A DNA stretch of 64,000 bases, from positions 62,001 through 126,000 of the forward strand of contig JBAZXA010000003.1 of assembly GCA_041660045.1 (NCBI GenBank), read 5' to 3'. The notes beneath the pieces are model-generated. The model worked only from the letters and a program-made list of their open reading frames with translations. It did no database searches and was not told the DNA's origin. Below are positions 35,330-44,227 of this stretch, one piece after another; the first letter of the stretch is position 1, and each line of letters begins with the position of its first letter. This DNA comes from WM-3-3 sp041660045 (lineage in GTDB: Bacteria > Pseudomonadota > Gammaproteobacteria > Methylococcales > Methylomonadaceae). The position numbers and the translations under genes were made by a program.

Positions 35330-38150
35330 ATAGTCTAGTTTCACCATTACCTGCCACATTTTCTATGCAACGGCCACACAGCTCAGGATGTTCTGGATGA
35401 CTCCCAACATCGCTACGCTGGTGCCAACAACGGACACATTTTGCATGGCCCGACACGATTATCTTCAAACTTAAGCCTTCAAGCTCAGTCTGGACAGCCT
35501 CAGCAGCAGAGCTTGCCGGCAAGACTACAGCGTTAGAAGTGATTAACACAAACCTTAGCTCTTCACCCAATAAATTAAGGGCTTGCAATAACTCACCCTC
35601 ACAGTATAACTCGACTTCGGCATTTAATGATGCGCCGATCTCGCCGCGTCCCCGGCTTTTTTCTAATTCTTTGCTGACCGCTGTGCGCACTGCCGTCATT
35701 TTTTGCCAAAATTCGCGCCCCATGACAGCTTCGGCATCCAATTCATGTAAACCGGTATACCAAGTTTCCAAAAAGACGGACTCGCTACGCAAGCCTGGCA
35801 TATATTGCCAAATCTCATCTGCCGTATAGCTAAGAATTGGTGCCAACCAACGTGTTAATGCTTCTAACACATGATACATTGCGGTTTGTGCCGAACGTCT
35901 CGCCAAACCATCCGCTTTAGCAGTATATTGCCGGTCTTTAATAATATCCAAATAAAAACCACCGAGATCAATCACGCAAAAATGGTGCACTTTTTGGTAA
36001 ATTTGCTGAAATTGATAGGCGTCGTAGGCCGTTTTAACTTCTTCTTGCAGTAAATAAGCCCTATCCATTACCCACCGGTCCAAAGCCAATAATTCAGGCA
36101 GCTCCACTAGATCGGCCGCAGGCTCAAAACCATCCAAATTGGACAATAAAAAGCGCGCGGTATTACGTAAACGCCGATAACCATCAGAGGTACGCTGTAA
36201 GATTTCGTCCGAGACAGTCATTTCACCACGGTAATCAGTGGCCGCCACCCATAGCCTAAGCACATCCGCGCCTAAATTTTGCATAACTGACTGCGGTGCA
36301 ATCACATTGCCTTTAGATTTGGACATTTTCTTGCCTTCTGCATCCACCGTAAAACCATGCGTTAACACCGCTTTATACGGTGCCGCCCCATGCATTGCCG
36401 TAGATGCCAGTAATGACGATTGAAACCAACCGCGATGCTGGTCTGAACCTTCAAGATAAATGTCGGCCGGAAAGGCTAATTGCTCGCGTTGGCTTAAGAC
36501 ACAAGCATGGGTAACACCAGAATCAAACCAAACATCTAACGTATCGGTCATTTTTTGATATTGCCCAGCCTCATCACCAAGGAGCTCTGCTGCGTCTAAC
36601 TCAAACCAGGCTTCAATGCCTTTTTCTTCAATACGCTTAGCCACCTGTTCTATGAGTTCTGCTGTGCGTGCATGCAGTTCACCTGTTTCTTTATGTAGAA
36701 AAAAAGCAATCGGCACACCCCATGTGCGTTGCCGGGAAATACACCAGTCCGGGCGGCCTTCCATCATGCTTTCAATGCGGCCTTGGCCCCAATCAGGAAT
36801 CCAAGCCACTTGTTGCACTTCTGCCAAGGCTTGCGCACGTAAGCCTTGTTTATCCATAGAAATAAACCATTGCGGCGTCGCGCGGAAAATAATCGGGGTT
36901 TTATGCCGCCAGCAATGGGGGTAGCTGTGCAAGATAGTCTCATGATGGACTAAGCTGCCAGTAGCCGCCAGAATTTCCAAAACTTTGGCATTGGCGTTAA
37001 AAACATGCATGCCAGCAAGCAATTCCGTATTAGGTAAAAACACACCGTCATTGCCTACTGGGTTTTCTACCGCCAAACCATATTTCATGCCTACCACATA
37101 GTCGTCTTGGCCATGACCTGGTGCGGTATGCACAGCGCCAGTACCTGCTTCAATAGTAACATGGCCACCCAAAACGATAGGCACTTGCCGAGCATAAAAT
37201 GGGTGTTGCAATAATTGCTTTTCAAATACGGCACCAAGACTGCGGCCTAGCACTTGATAAGTTTCCACGCCATAGCGCAGCATACTGTCTTTCAAAAGTG
37301 CTTCTGCAATAACTAAACGCTCCGCTTTGCCGTCAATTTCACATTGCACCACGGCGTATTCCAATTCCGGATTTAATGCGACCCCTTGATTAGCAGGTAA
37401 GGTCCAAGGTGTGGTCGTCCAAATCACTACGGATAGCTGTCCTGTTCCGTCCTGTCCTGTAATTGGCTGGCACAGCGCCCAAAACCCGGCTTCATCAACA
37501 ACCTTAAATCGCACATCAATTGCCGGTGAACGTTTATCTTCATACTCAACCTCAGCTTCCGCCAATGCCGAACCACAATCCGTGCACCAGTGTACTGGTT
37601 TGGCACCTTTGCTCAAATGGCCATTACTGTTTATTTTACCCAAGGCCCTGACAATATTGGCTTCAAAGGTAAAATCCATGGTCAGGTACGGCTGTTGCCA
37701 ATCGCCAAACACCCCTAACCGGATAAAAGCTTGTTTTTGCAAATCAACTTGTTTAGCTGCATAGTCACGGCAAGCTTTACGGAACCCTGCTGGGGAAACT
37801 TTGACGCCAGCCTTGCCAATTTTCTTTTCCACCATTAATTCTATAGGCAAGCCATGGCAGTCCCAGCCGGGCACATAAGGCGCATCATAACCCGCTAGGG
37901 TTTTTGATTTGACGATGATGTCTTTTAAGATTTTATTGACGGCATGACCTATATGGATCTCACCATTGGCATAAGGCGGGCCATCATGCAAAATAAACTT
38001 TGGCTGACCCGCAAACTGCGCCCTAATCTTGCTGTACAGCGCGGCACCCTGCCATTTTTTTAAGCGCTCGGGCTCCCGCTGGGCTAAATTTCCTTTCATA
38101 GGAAAATCAGTTTTTGGTAAATTTAGTGTTTTCTTATAATCCATTGTCAT
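35322..38150 (-). CDS. ileS: isoleucine--tRNA ligase
   Basis: Class I aminoacyl-tRNA synthetase charging tRNA-Ile. 942 residues from the ATG at 38150, which has an AGGGTG ribosome site and matches the family start MxxDYKxTLNLP; an upstream ATG at 38165 is in frame but lies within ribF. HIGH motif in GEIHIGHAVNK, KMSKS in EGKKMSKSKGN, an editing domain between, and a C-terminal zinc finger CVRCWHQRS...CGRC. Overlaps ribF by 17 nt. Confidence 0.97.
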   Translation of the reverse strand: MTMDYKKTLNLPKTDFPMKGNLAQREPERLKKWQGAALYSKIRAQFAGQPKFILHDGPPYANGEIHIGHAVNKILKDIIVKSKTLAGYDAPYVPGWDCHGLPIELMVEKKIGKAGVKVSPAGFRKACRDYAAKQVDLQKQAFIRLGVFGDWQQPYLTMDFTFEANIVRALGKINSNGHLSKGAKPVHWCTDCGSALAEAEVEYEDKRSPAIDVRFKVVDEAGFWALCQPITGQDGTGQLSVVIWTTTPWTLPANQGVALNPELEYAVVQCEIDGKAERLVIAEALLKDSMLRYGVETYQVLGRSLGAVFEKQLLQHPFYARQVPIVLGGHVTIEAGTGAVHTAPGHGQDDYVVGMKYGLAVENPVGNDGVFLPNTELLAGMHVFNANAKVLEILAATGSLVHHETILHSYPHCWRHKTPIIFRATPQWFISMDKQGLRAQALAEVQQVAWIPDWGQGRIESMMEGRPDWCISRQRTWGVPIAFFLHKETGELHARTAELIEQVAKRIEEKGIEAWFELDAAELLGDEAGQYQKMTDTLDVWFDSGVTHACVLSQREQLAFPADIYLEGSDQHRGWFQSSLLASTAMHGAAPYKAVLTHGFTVDAEGKKMSKSKGNVIAPQSVMQNLGADVLRLWVAATDYRGEMTVSDEILQRTSDGYRRLRNTARFLLSNLDGFEPAADLVELPELLALDRWVMDRAYLLQEEVKTAYDAYQFQQIYQKVHHFCVIDLGGFYLDIIKDRQYTAKADGLARRSAQTAMYHVLEALTRWLAPILSYTADEIWQYMPGLRSESVFLETWYTGLHELDAEAVMGREFWQKMTAVRTAVSKELEKSRGRGEIGASLNAEVELYCEGELLQALNLLGEELRFVLITSNAVVLPASSAAEAVQTELEGLSLKIIVSGHAKCVRCWHQRSDVGSHPEHPELCGRCIENVAGNGETRLYA

Positions 38151-39084
38151 ATTCACCCTTTGCAAAAATCGCTCTAGCCACCGCCGCGTCTTGCATAATC
38201 TGTTGTTTTAATTCATCCAAAGAGGCAAAACGCATTTCATCCCTAATTTTTTCAAGAAAATGGACTTCCACATATTGGCCATAAATTTCTTGCTCAAAAT
38301 CAAACAAATGCACCTCTAGCACCACTTTTGCCAAATCACTGACTGTCGGCCTTACCCCAACATTGGCAACACCGTTAAGGACTTGCCCACCCCATCCTGT
38401 CATCGCAATCGCATAAACGCCATCTACAGGCGTGTTTTTTCTATGCAAATGAATATTAGCTGTAGGATAGCCTAAGGTACGGCCTCGCTTATCACCATGG
38501 CTAACCCTGCCACAAACAGAGTAAGGTCGCCCCAGCAGCTGCTTAGCTGCGTTTAAATTACCTAGCCCCAACAAATCCCGAATGACGGTACTGCTTACCC
38601 TAAGCGCCTGTAATTGGTAAGAGCCGGTATCTTCTACAGCAAAACCAAATTGCCGGCCTTTTTCTTGCAACATGGCGAAATTACCACGCCGTGCTTTGCC
38701 AAAATGGAAATCATCACCTATTACCAAATGCTTAACATTGAGTTTTTTAACTAAAACTTGCTCAATGAAAATTTCGGCATCGCAATTTGCCAGCGCTTGG
38801 GTAAATGGCAATATCAGTAAAATGTCGATTGGTAATTTGGCAAACTGAATGGCTTTTTCACGCAAACGCATTAACCGCGACGGTGCATTTTCGCCTAAAA
38901 AATACTCTAAAGGTTGCGGCTCAAAAATAGCGACAACAACCGGTAAAGCCAACGCTTGTCCGCATTCAGCCAATTTTTTAATGACTGCTTTATGGCCTAA
39001 ATGCAAGCCATCAAAATTTCCAATTGTCAGTACGCATCCTTTTGTTAAAGGTTCAAGATGCGATAACCCCCTAATTAAGCGCAT
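38134..39084 (-). CDS. ribF: bifunctional riboflavin kinase/FAD synthetase
   Basis: Makes FMN and FAD from riboflavin. 316 residues. The N-terminal FAD synthetase has the HxGH motif in IGNFDGLHLGHKAVI; the C-terminal kinase begins around residue 185 with LLGRPYSVCGRVSHGDKRGR and LGYPTANI. Gene order murJ-ribF-ileS-lspA is usual in gammaproteobacteria. Confidence 0.96.
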   Translation of the reverse strand: MRLIRGLSHLEPLTKGCVLTIGNFDGLHLGHKAVIKKLAECGQALALPVVVAIFEPQPLEYFLGENAPSRLMRLREKAIQFAKLPIDILLILPFTQALANCDAEIFIEQVLVKKLNVKHLVIGDDFHFGKARRGNFAMLQEKGRQFGFAVEDTGSYQLQALRVSSTVIRDLLGLGNLNAAKQLLGRPYSVCGRVSHGDKRGRTLGYPTANIHLHRKNTPVDGVYAIAMTGWGGQVLNGVANVGVRPTVSDLAKVVLEVHLFDFEQEIYGQYVEVHFLEKIRDEMRFASLDELKQQIMQDAAVARAIFAKGEYDNGL

Positions 39085-39144
39085 TTCAATTACTTAAGCT
39101 ATATTCTATCATGCATCATTGTGCTTGAATTCAAGAAATGGCCG

Positions 39145-40701
39145 TTAAAAACGAACCGTTTTTGCCGCAAAACCAACGCCCAAATGGCGCATTTTTAAAC
39201 CTGATATCAACAATGTGGCCCCGTAAACAAAGACACCTGCCATGATCCAGAACAACAAATGCCTTACCCTCTCAGCAGCTGCCCAAGTAGTCCAAAGCTT
39301 AGGCTCAACAAAGCCATATAACAGCGCCGACAACATAGCACTAGCCAATAAAATGCGTAAGCCAAATACAAACCAGCCTGGGCTAGGTTGATAGATTTTT
39401 TGCTTGAGCAAACGCCACAACAAGAGCACAGCATTTACAAACGCACCCAAAGATGTTGCCAAAGCTAAACCTACATGCGCCAACGGCCAAACTAAAAGCA
39501 AATTAAGCAGCAAATTGGCCAGCATAGCGTAAAAACCATAGCGGGCTGGCGTTTTAATATCTCCACGCGCAGTAAACCCCGGCACTAACACCCGTACCAA
39601 GATAAACCCCAACAAACCTACAGCATAAGCGCGTAGACTGCGCCCAGCTTGATAGACGCCCGCCGCATCAAACTCTTGGTATTGGAACAAGGTCGACAAC
39701 ATAGGCTCGGCTAGCAAAATCAAGCCAATAGTTGCTGGCACTGAAATTAATATGACGACCCGTAACGCCCAATCTAAAGCTTGGGAAAAATCATGGCTAT
39801 TATCACTACTATGGCTTTGGGCAAGACCAGGCAACAGCACCGTCGCCACCGCCACGCCAAACAATCCTAGTGGGAATTCCACCAAGCGATCGGAATAATA
39901 TAGCCAAGAAACACTACCGGTTGCTAAAAATGACGCAATTAAAGTATCCACCAGCAAATTAACCTGGGTAACCGAAACCGCAAAAATTGCCGGCACCATT
40001 TGATTTAACACCCGTTTTACGCCCGCATCATTAAAATCTACCCTGAAGGCCGTCAATAAACCTAAACGCCTTAACGATGGCAGTTGCAACAATAACTGCA
40101 ATACCCCCGCTAAAAAAACTCCCCAGGCCAGGGCTGTCACTGGTTCTTGCATTAGTGGCGCCCACCAAACCGTGGCTATTATCATACAAATATTTAACAG
40201 CGCGGGCGTTAACGCGGGCACGGCAAACTCACCATACACATTGAGCAAACTACCTGCCAGAGCGACTAAAGTAATAAATAACAAATACGGCAACATTATT
40301 TGCAGTAATTGTACCGCTAACTGGTATTGGGCTGTTTCAGATACAAAGCCCGGCGCTAACAATTTAACCAAGATCGGGGCTGCCATAATACCAAACAGGC
40401 TCACCAGCAACATCAAGACGGCAAATGAACCCGCACAATTAGCGATAAAACCGGTTAGGGCTTTATGTTCAGACTTGTCTTTATAACTGGCTAATACGGG
40501 CACTACGGTTTGGGCAAAAACACCTTCAGCAAATAGCCTTCTAAAAAAATTTGGGATTTTAAACACGGCAAAAAAAGCATCAGTGGCAAAATTAACGCCA
40601 AAACATTGCGCAATCAACATATCGCGGACAAAACCCAAGATTCTTGAAATCATAGTCATACTACTAACTATCAATGTCGATTTAAAAAGTCGACGGCTCA
40701 A
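39145..40701 (-). CDS. murJ: lipid II flippase MurJ (MviN)
   Basis: Moves lipid II across the cytoplasmic membrane for peptidoglycan synthesis. About 518 residues, 14 predicted helices, MATE-like MOP-superfamily fold; SSMTMISRILGFVRDMLIAQCFG is the diagnostic first helix (quoted in part as SSMTMISRILGFVRD). I place the start at TTG 40701, which lies 8 nt after GAGGAG; the in-frame GTG at 40710 sits directly on that ribosome site and is less likely. Divergent from rpsT. Confidence 0.95.
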   Translation of the reverse strand: MSRRLFKSTLIVSSMTMISRILGFVRDMLIAQCFGVNFATDAFFAVFKIPNFFRRLFAEGVFAQTVVPVLASYKDKSEHKALTGFIANCAGSFAVLMLLVSLFGIMAAPILVKLLAPGFVSETAQYQLAVQLLQIMLPYLLFITLVALAGSLLNVYGEFAVPALTPALLNICMIIATVWWAPLMQEPVTALAWGVFLAGVLQLLLQLPSLRRLGLLTAFRVDFNDAGVKRVLNQMVPAIFAVSVTQVNLLVDTLIASFLATGSVSWLYYSDRLVEFPLGLFGVAVATVLLPGLAQSHSSDNSHDFSQALDWALRVVILISVPATIGLILLAEPMLSTLFQYQEFDAAGVYQAGRSLRAYAVGLLGFILVRVLVPGFTARGDIKTPARYGFYAMLANLLLNLLLVWPLAHVGLALATSLGAFVNAVLLLWRLLKQKIYQPSPGWFVFGLRILLASAMLSALLYGFVEPKLWTTWAAAERVRHLLFWIMAGVFVYGATLLISGLKMRHLGVGFAAKTVRF

Positions 40702-40734
40702 ACGGCACACTCCTCGCTTGTCAACAAATATTAC

Positions 40735-40763
40735 TTGACAATAATATCATTAATATTGATAAT
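40735..40763 (+). promoter_or_regulatory. sigma-70 promoter of rpsT
   Basis: A perfect -35 TTGACA (40735-40740), a 17-bp spacer and -10 GATAAT (40758-40763). The predicted start near 40770 gives a leader of about 33 nt. Confidence 0.8.
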
Positions 40764-40802
40764 TTTCGGCTACCACTTAACTTTAAATGCAATCGATACT
40801 CC

Positions 40803-41066
40803 ATGGCAAATACAGCACAAGCAAGAAAACGTGCGCGACAATCGGAAAAAAACCGTGTCCGCAATGCTGGACAACGCAGCAATTTGCGCACCTTTGTGAA
40901 AAAAGTCCTAGCCGCAGTTCATGCAGGCGATAAAGAAAAAGCCCAAGCCGCTTTTAATATTGCCCAACCTATCTTAGATTCTGCCGTTAACAAAGGCTTA
41001 ATCCATAAAAACAAGGCGGCACGCGGCAAAAGCCGGTTAAGCCAAAAGATTAAAGCCCTAGCTTAA
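40803..41066 (+). CDS. rpsT: 30S ribosomal protein S20
   Basis: Binds the 5' domain of 16S rRNA in the small subunit. 87 residues, the same as E. coli. Strongly basic, beginning MANTAQARKRARQSEKNR and containing NKAARGKSRLSQKIKAL at the end. Single-gene unit with its own near-consensus promoter, divergent from murJ. Confidence 0.98.
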   Translation: MANTAQARKRARQSEKNRVRNAGQRSNLRTFVKKVLAAVHAGDKEKAQAAFNIAQPILDSAVNKGLIHKNKAARGKSRLSQKIKALA

Positions 41067-41111
41067 TTAACTCACAATAAGGCGGCACCCAGAACACCTT
41101 GGATGCAGCCT

Positions 41112-41131
41112 TTTGCTTGATTGCAAGCAAA
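41112..41131. repeat. hairpin between rpsT and proB
   Basis: TTTGCTTG and CAAGCAAA (8-bp arms, ATTG loop) between convergent genes. It lacks a T-run on either strand, so termination here is only possible, not shown. Confidence 0.35.
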
Positions 41132-41152
41132 CAAAAGGCCAATAATTGTGGT

Positions 41153-42274
41153 TTAGATCATCACCATGTTGTCCCGGTGGATCATCTCTGAATCATCAAA
41201 ATAGCCCAGCACAGCCTCAAATTCTGAACTACTTTTACCAGCGATCAGTTTTGCCTCGTGTACGCCATAGTTAACTAGGCCACGAGCGATTTCCAAGCCT
41301 TCTTCATCGACACAAGACACTAACTCGCCCCGCTCAAACTGGCCGATTACGGATTTAACCCCAACCGCCAGCAGACTTTTGCCGTCAGACCTTAAAACCT
41401 TAACTGCGCCTTTATCTAAAACTAGCCGGCCTTTAACCTGTAATTGCCCTGCCAACCAACGTTTGCGCGCCGCTAAGGGCTCAATATCCGGTATCAATAA
41501 AGTACCAAACTCGCCCCCTTCAATAACCAGCGTAATGATGTTTGCTTCTGCCCCAGGCGCAATGACTGTTGCCGTACCTGAGCGCGAGGCTAAACGCGCC
41601 GCCCTAACCTTGGTGGACATGCCGCCACGGCCCAAGCCACTGCGGCTATCACCAGCCACCTGGTCCAGCAAGCCATCATTAACAGCAATTTGAGGTATTA
41701 ACTTGGCATCAGGAAATAATCCAGGATCGCCGGTAAACAAACCTTTTTGATCAGTTAAAATAATAAGCAGATCGGCTTCTATCAAATTAGCAACCAAAGC
41801 GCCTAGCGTGTCATTATCACCAAAACGGATTTCTTCCGTAGCAACAGCGTCATTCTCATTAATCACGGGCACTACACCAAAAGCCAACAAGGTGAGCAAA
41901 GTGCTACGGGCATTCAGATAACGCTGGCGATCAGACAAATCATCATGGGTGAGCAAAACCTGAGCCGCATGCAAACCATGGCTCTGAAAATTATCATCAA
42001 AAACCCGCACCAAACCCATCTGGCCAACAGATGCAGCAGCTTGCAACTCATGCAAAACCTTAGGCCTGGATTTTAAACCTAACCGCGACATGCCTTCAGC
42101 AACCGAGCCTGAGGACACTAAAATCACTTCTATGCCTTGCTGGCGCAACGCCACCATTTGGCTAACCCAAGCTGAAATTGCCTGTAAGTTTAAACCCCGG
42201 CCACCCGCTGTTAGCAAAGAGCTGCCAATTTTAATGACAACCCGCTTCACATTTCTAAAATCAGCCCGCTTCAC
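41153..42274 (-). CDS. proB: glutamate 5-kinase
   Basis: First step of proline synthesis from glutamate. 373 residues from a GTG at 42274, selected because GGGGA lies 4 nt upstream and the length then fits the family. An upstream ATG (42313) lies deep inside obgE, and a GTG at 42250 is another option. Amino-acid kinase motifs VVIKIGSSLLTAGGRG, VSSGSVAEGMSRLG, INENDAVAT and GLGRGGMSTKVRAARLA are present, followed by a C-terminal PUA domain. Overlaps obgE by 14 nt. Confidence 0.94.
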   Translation of the reverse strand: MKRADFRNVKRVVIKIGSSLLTAGGRGLNLQAISAWVSQMVALRQQGIEVILVSSGSVAEGMSRLGLKSRPKVLHELQAAASVGQMGLVRVFDDNFQSHGLHAAQVLLTHDDLSDRQRYLNARSTLLTLLAFGVVPVINENDAVATEEIRFGDNDTLGALVANLIEADLLIILTDQKGLFTGDPGLFPDAKLIPQIAVNDGLLDQVAGDSRSGLGRGGMSTKVRAARLASRSGTATVIAPGAEANIITLVIEGGEFGTLLIPDIEPLAARKRWLAGQLQVKGRLVLDKGAVKVLRSDGKSLLAVGVKSVIGQFERGELVSCVDEEGLEIARGLVNYGVHEAKLIAGKSSSEFEAVLGYFDDSEMIHRDNMVMI

Positions 42275-43292
42275 CGCTTCCCCGCCGCATTTCCAAAAAC
42301 GCCATAATGGCAAAAATCAAGTCTTTAGTGCCCTCGCCATTAATTGCCGATATTTCAAACACTGGCCCTGTCCATGCCAACGCTTCAACAATCCCCTGGC
42401 AATGCTGAACCCTTTCCTCGGCAGGTAAGCGGTCAATTTTGTTTAGCACTAACCACCTTGGCTTATCAGCTAACTCAGCACTCCATTTCCCGATTTCATC
42501 GCTGATTTTCTGCACAGCTTCAACCGGCGACAGCGCGCTTTCGTAGGGCTCGACATCAACCACGTGTAACAACAAACCGGTACGTGACAAATGCTTTAAA
42601 AACTGTAACCCCAAGCCCGCCCCTTCGGCAGCCCCTTCGATCACACCCGGGATGTCAGCGATTACAAAACTGCGAAACTCATCCACCCTGACCACCCCTA
42701 AATTTGGGTATAGGGTAGTAAAAGGGTAATCGGCAACTTTAGGCCGCGCCGAAGATACCGCCCTAATCAGGCTTGATTTACCCGCGTTAGGCATACCCAA
42801 TAAGCCTACATCAGCGATTAAAGTCAGCTCCAGACCTAAGCGGCGATGCTCACCTTTTGAACCTTTGCTGGCAAACTGTGGCGCCCGGTTGATACTGCTT
42901 TTAAAACGCGTATTGCCTAAGCCATGAAAGCCGCCCTGAGCCACCAGCAAAACTTGCCCGGCATGGGTCAAATCGCCAATCTCTTCGCCAGTATCAGCAT
43001 CTGAAACCCGAGTCCCCAAGGGTACTGGCACATAGCAATCCTCACCTTTTCTTCCCGTGCAATTACGCGGCATACCTTTTTGGCCTTGCTGCGCCCGATG
43101 CACGGAGTGATAACGAAAATCCACCAAAGTATTAATATTTTCAACAGCAATTAAATAAACACTACCGCCATCGCCGCCATCACCGCCATCTGGCCCACCT
43201 AAAGGGACGTATTTTTCACGCCGAAAACCCACCATGCCATTACCACCGTCTCCGGCTTCCACACGAATTTCTGCTTCGTCAATAAATTTCAT
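42261..43292 (-). CDS. obgE: Obg-family GTPase ObgE (CgtA)
   Basis: Essential GTPase in 50S ribosome assembly and stress signalling. 343 residues: glycine-rich Obg domain (1-158) with MKFIDEAEIRVEAGDGGNG, then the GTPase with G1 GMPNAGKSSL, G3 DIPGVIEGAAEGAGLG and G4 NKID. The long acidic tail of E. coli ObgE is absent. Follows rpmA across a strong terminator, so it may need its own promoter; only a weak candidate (TTTACC-17-TATAAG on the minus strand) ends right at the ATG. Confidence 0.96.
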   Translation of the reverse strand: MKFIDEAEIRVEAGDGGNGMVGFRREKYVPLGGPDGGDGGDGGSVYLIAVENINTLVDFRYHSVHRAQQGQKGMPRNCTGRKGEDCYVPVPLGTRVSDADTGEEIGDLTHAGQVLLVAQGGFHGLGNTRFKSSINRAPQFASKGSKGEHRRLGLELTLIADVGLLGMPNAGKSSLIRAVSSARPKVADYPFTTLYPNLGVVRVDEFRSFVIADIPGVIEGAAEGAGLGLQFLKHLSRTGLLLHVVDVEPYESALSPVEAVQKISDEIGKWSAELADKPRWLVLNKIDRLPAEERVQHCQGIVEALAWTGPVFEISAINGEGTKDLIFAIMAFLEMRRGSGEAG

Positions 43293-43330
43293 AGCTTACT
43301 TATAAACAATGCACACTCATCGGTAAAAAC

Positions 43331-43367
43331 AAAAAAGCCCCGCCACAAGTAATGGCAGGGCTTTTTT
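43331..43367. terminator. bidirectional Rho-independent terminator between rpmA and obgE
   Basis: GCCCCGCCA and TGGCAGGGC arms (one G-U or A-C imperfection) around CAAGTAA, flanked by six A on the left and six T on the right. Active geometry on both strands; it would end rplU-rpmA transcripts before obgE. Confidence 0.85.
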
Positions 43368-43394
43368 GGCTAGGCAACGCCAAACCGGAACGGT

Positions 43395-43652
43395 TTAGCC
43401 AGCAACTATACTTACAAATTTTCGGCCGTTAGGACCTTTAACTTGAAATAACACTTTTCCATCAGTGGTCGCAAATAAGGTATGATCCTTACCGCAACCA
43501 ACATTTTCACCCGCATGAAAACGAGTGCCGCGCTGACGCACAATAATGCTGCCAGCAGTTACCTCTTGACCACCAAACCGTTTAACGCCAAGGCGCTTGG
43601 CATTAGAATCGCGCCCGTTGCGCGTACTACCGCCCGCTTTCTTATGAGCCAT
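43395..43652 (-). CDS. rpmA: 50S ribosomal protein L27
   Basis: Large-subunit protein near the peptidyl-transferase centre. 85 residues, as in E. coli. MAHKKAGGSTRNGRDSNAKR and KRFGGQEVTAGSIIVRQRGT are the family signature. It follows rplU by 18 nt and is ended by a strong terminator. Confidence 0.98.
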   Translation of the reverse strand: MAHKKAGGSTRNGRDSNAKRLGVKRFGGQEVTAGSIIVRQRGTRFHAGENVGCGKDHTLFATTDGKVLFQVKGPNGRKFVSIVAG

Positions 43653-43670
43653 TTCTATCTCCCCTTAGTT

Positions 43671-43982
43671 TTAAGCAGAAATGCCAGTAATCTGGACTTC
43701 AGTATAATATTGACGATGCCCCATGTGTTTCATGTGATGCTTACGTCTTCTAAACTTTATGATCTTGATTTTTTTATGGCGACCTTGTGATAACACGGTC
43801 GCAGTAACTTTGCCGCCATCAATAAATGGCATACCAACCTTGACGGCATCATCTGTCTGGACAAGCAAGACCTTGTCAAACTCAACACTATCACCCATAC
43901 CGAGTTCAAGCTTTTCTATTTTTAAGGTCGTACCTTCTTCAACCCGGTACTGTTTTCCACCTGTCTGAATTACCGCGTACAT
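43671..43982 (-). CDS. rplU: 50S ribosomal protein L21
   Basis: Binds 23S rRNA together with L20. 103 residues from the ATG at 43982 (MYAVIQTGGKQYRV), identical in length to the E. coli protein; GGAG lies 9 nt upstream. The frame extends 6 codons further without family support. KKIKIIKFRRRKHHMKHMGHRQ (quoted in part as IKFRRRKHHMKHMGHRQ) is the conserved C-terminal block. Driven by a near-perfect promoter. Confidence 0.97.
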   Translation of the reverse strand: MYAVIQTGGKQYRVEEGTTLKIEKLELGMGDSVEFDKVLLVQTDDAVKVGMPFIDGGKVTATVLSQGRHKKIKIIKFRRRKHHMKHMGHRQYYTEVQITGISA

Positions 43983-44025
43983 TTGAGCAAGCTCCGTCAA
44001 GCATTGTTATTTAAGTGAACATAGA

Positions 44026-44054
44026 ATTATAATTTTAAATTAACTTTGCGTCAA
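44026..44054 (-). promoter_or_regulatory. sigma-70 promoter of rplU-rpmA
   Basis: Minus-strand TTGACG (44049-44054), 17-bp spacer and perfect TATAAT (44026-44031). Start near 44019 gives a leader of about 36 nt. Confidence 0.85.
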
Positions 44055-44157
44055 TTTAAAATTTAACTACACGCATAATTTTATGTCGTGGCCTTAACCA
44101 ACCCATAACTTATCAACTATCTTTTAACAGCATGGTGGGTAAAGTCAAGTATTGCGT

Positions 44158-44163
44158 TATAAT
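44158..44163 (+). promoter_or_regulatory. possible -10 element of ispB
   Basis: A perfect TATAAT about 65 bp before ispB. No good -35 hexamer at 16-18 bp, so an activator or chance match is possible. Confidence 0.35.
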
Positions 44164-44227
44164 ACCAGCGATTGTTTGCGGATAAAATAATCCACATGAA
44201 TATAAAACAAATATTACCAACAGCCAA

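Noticed and set aside
41112..41131. Terminator between rpsT and proB
   Set aside because: The hairpin has no T-run on either strand; kept only as a repeat.
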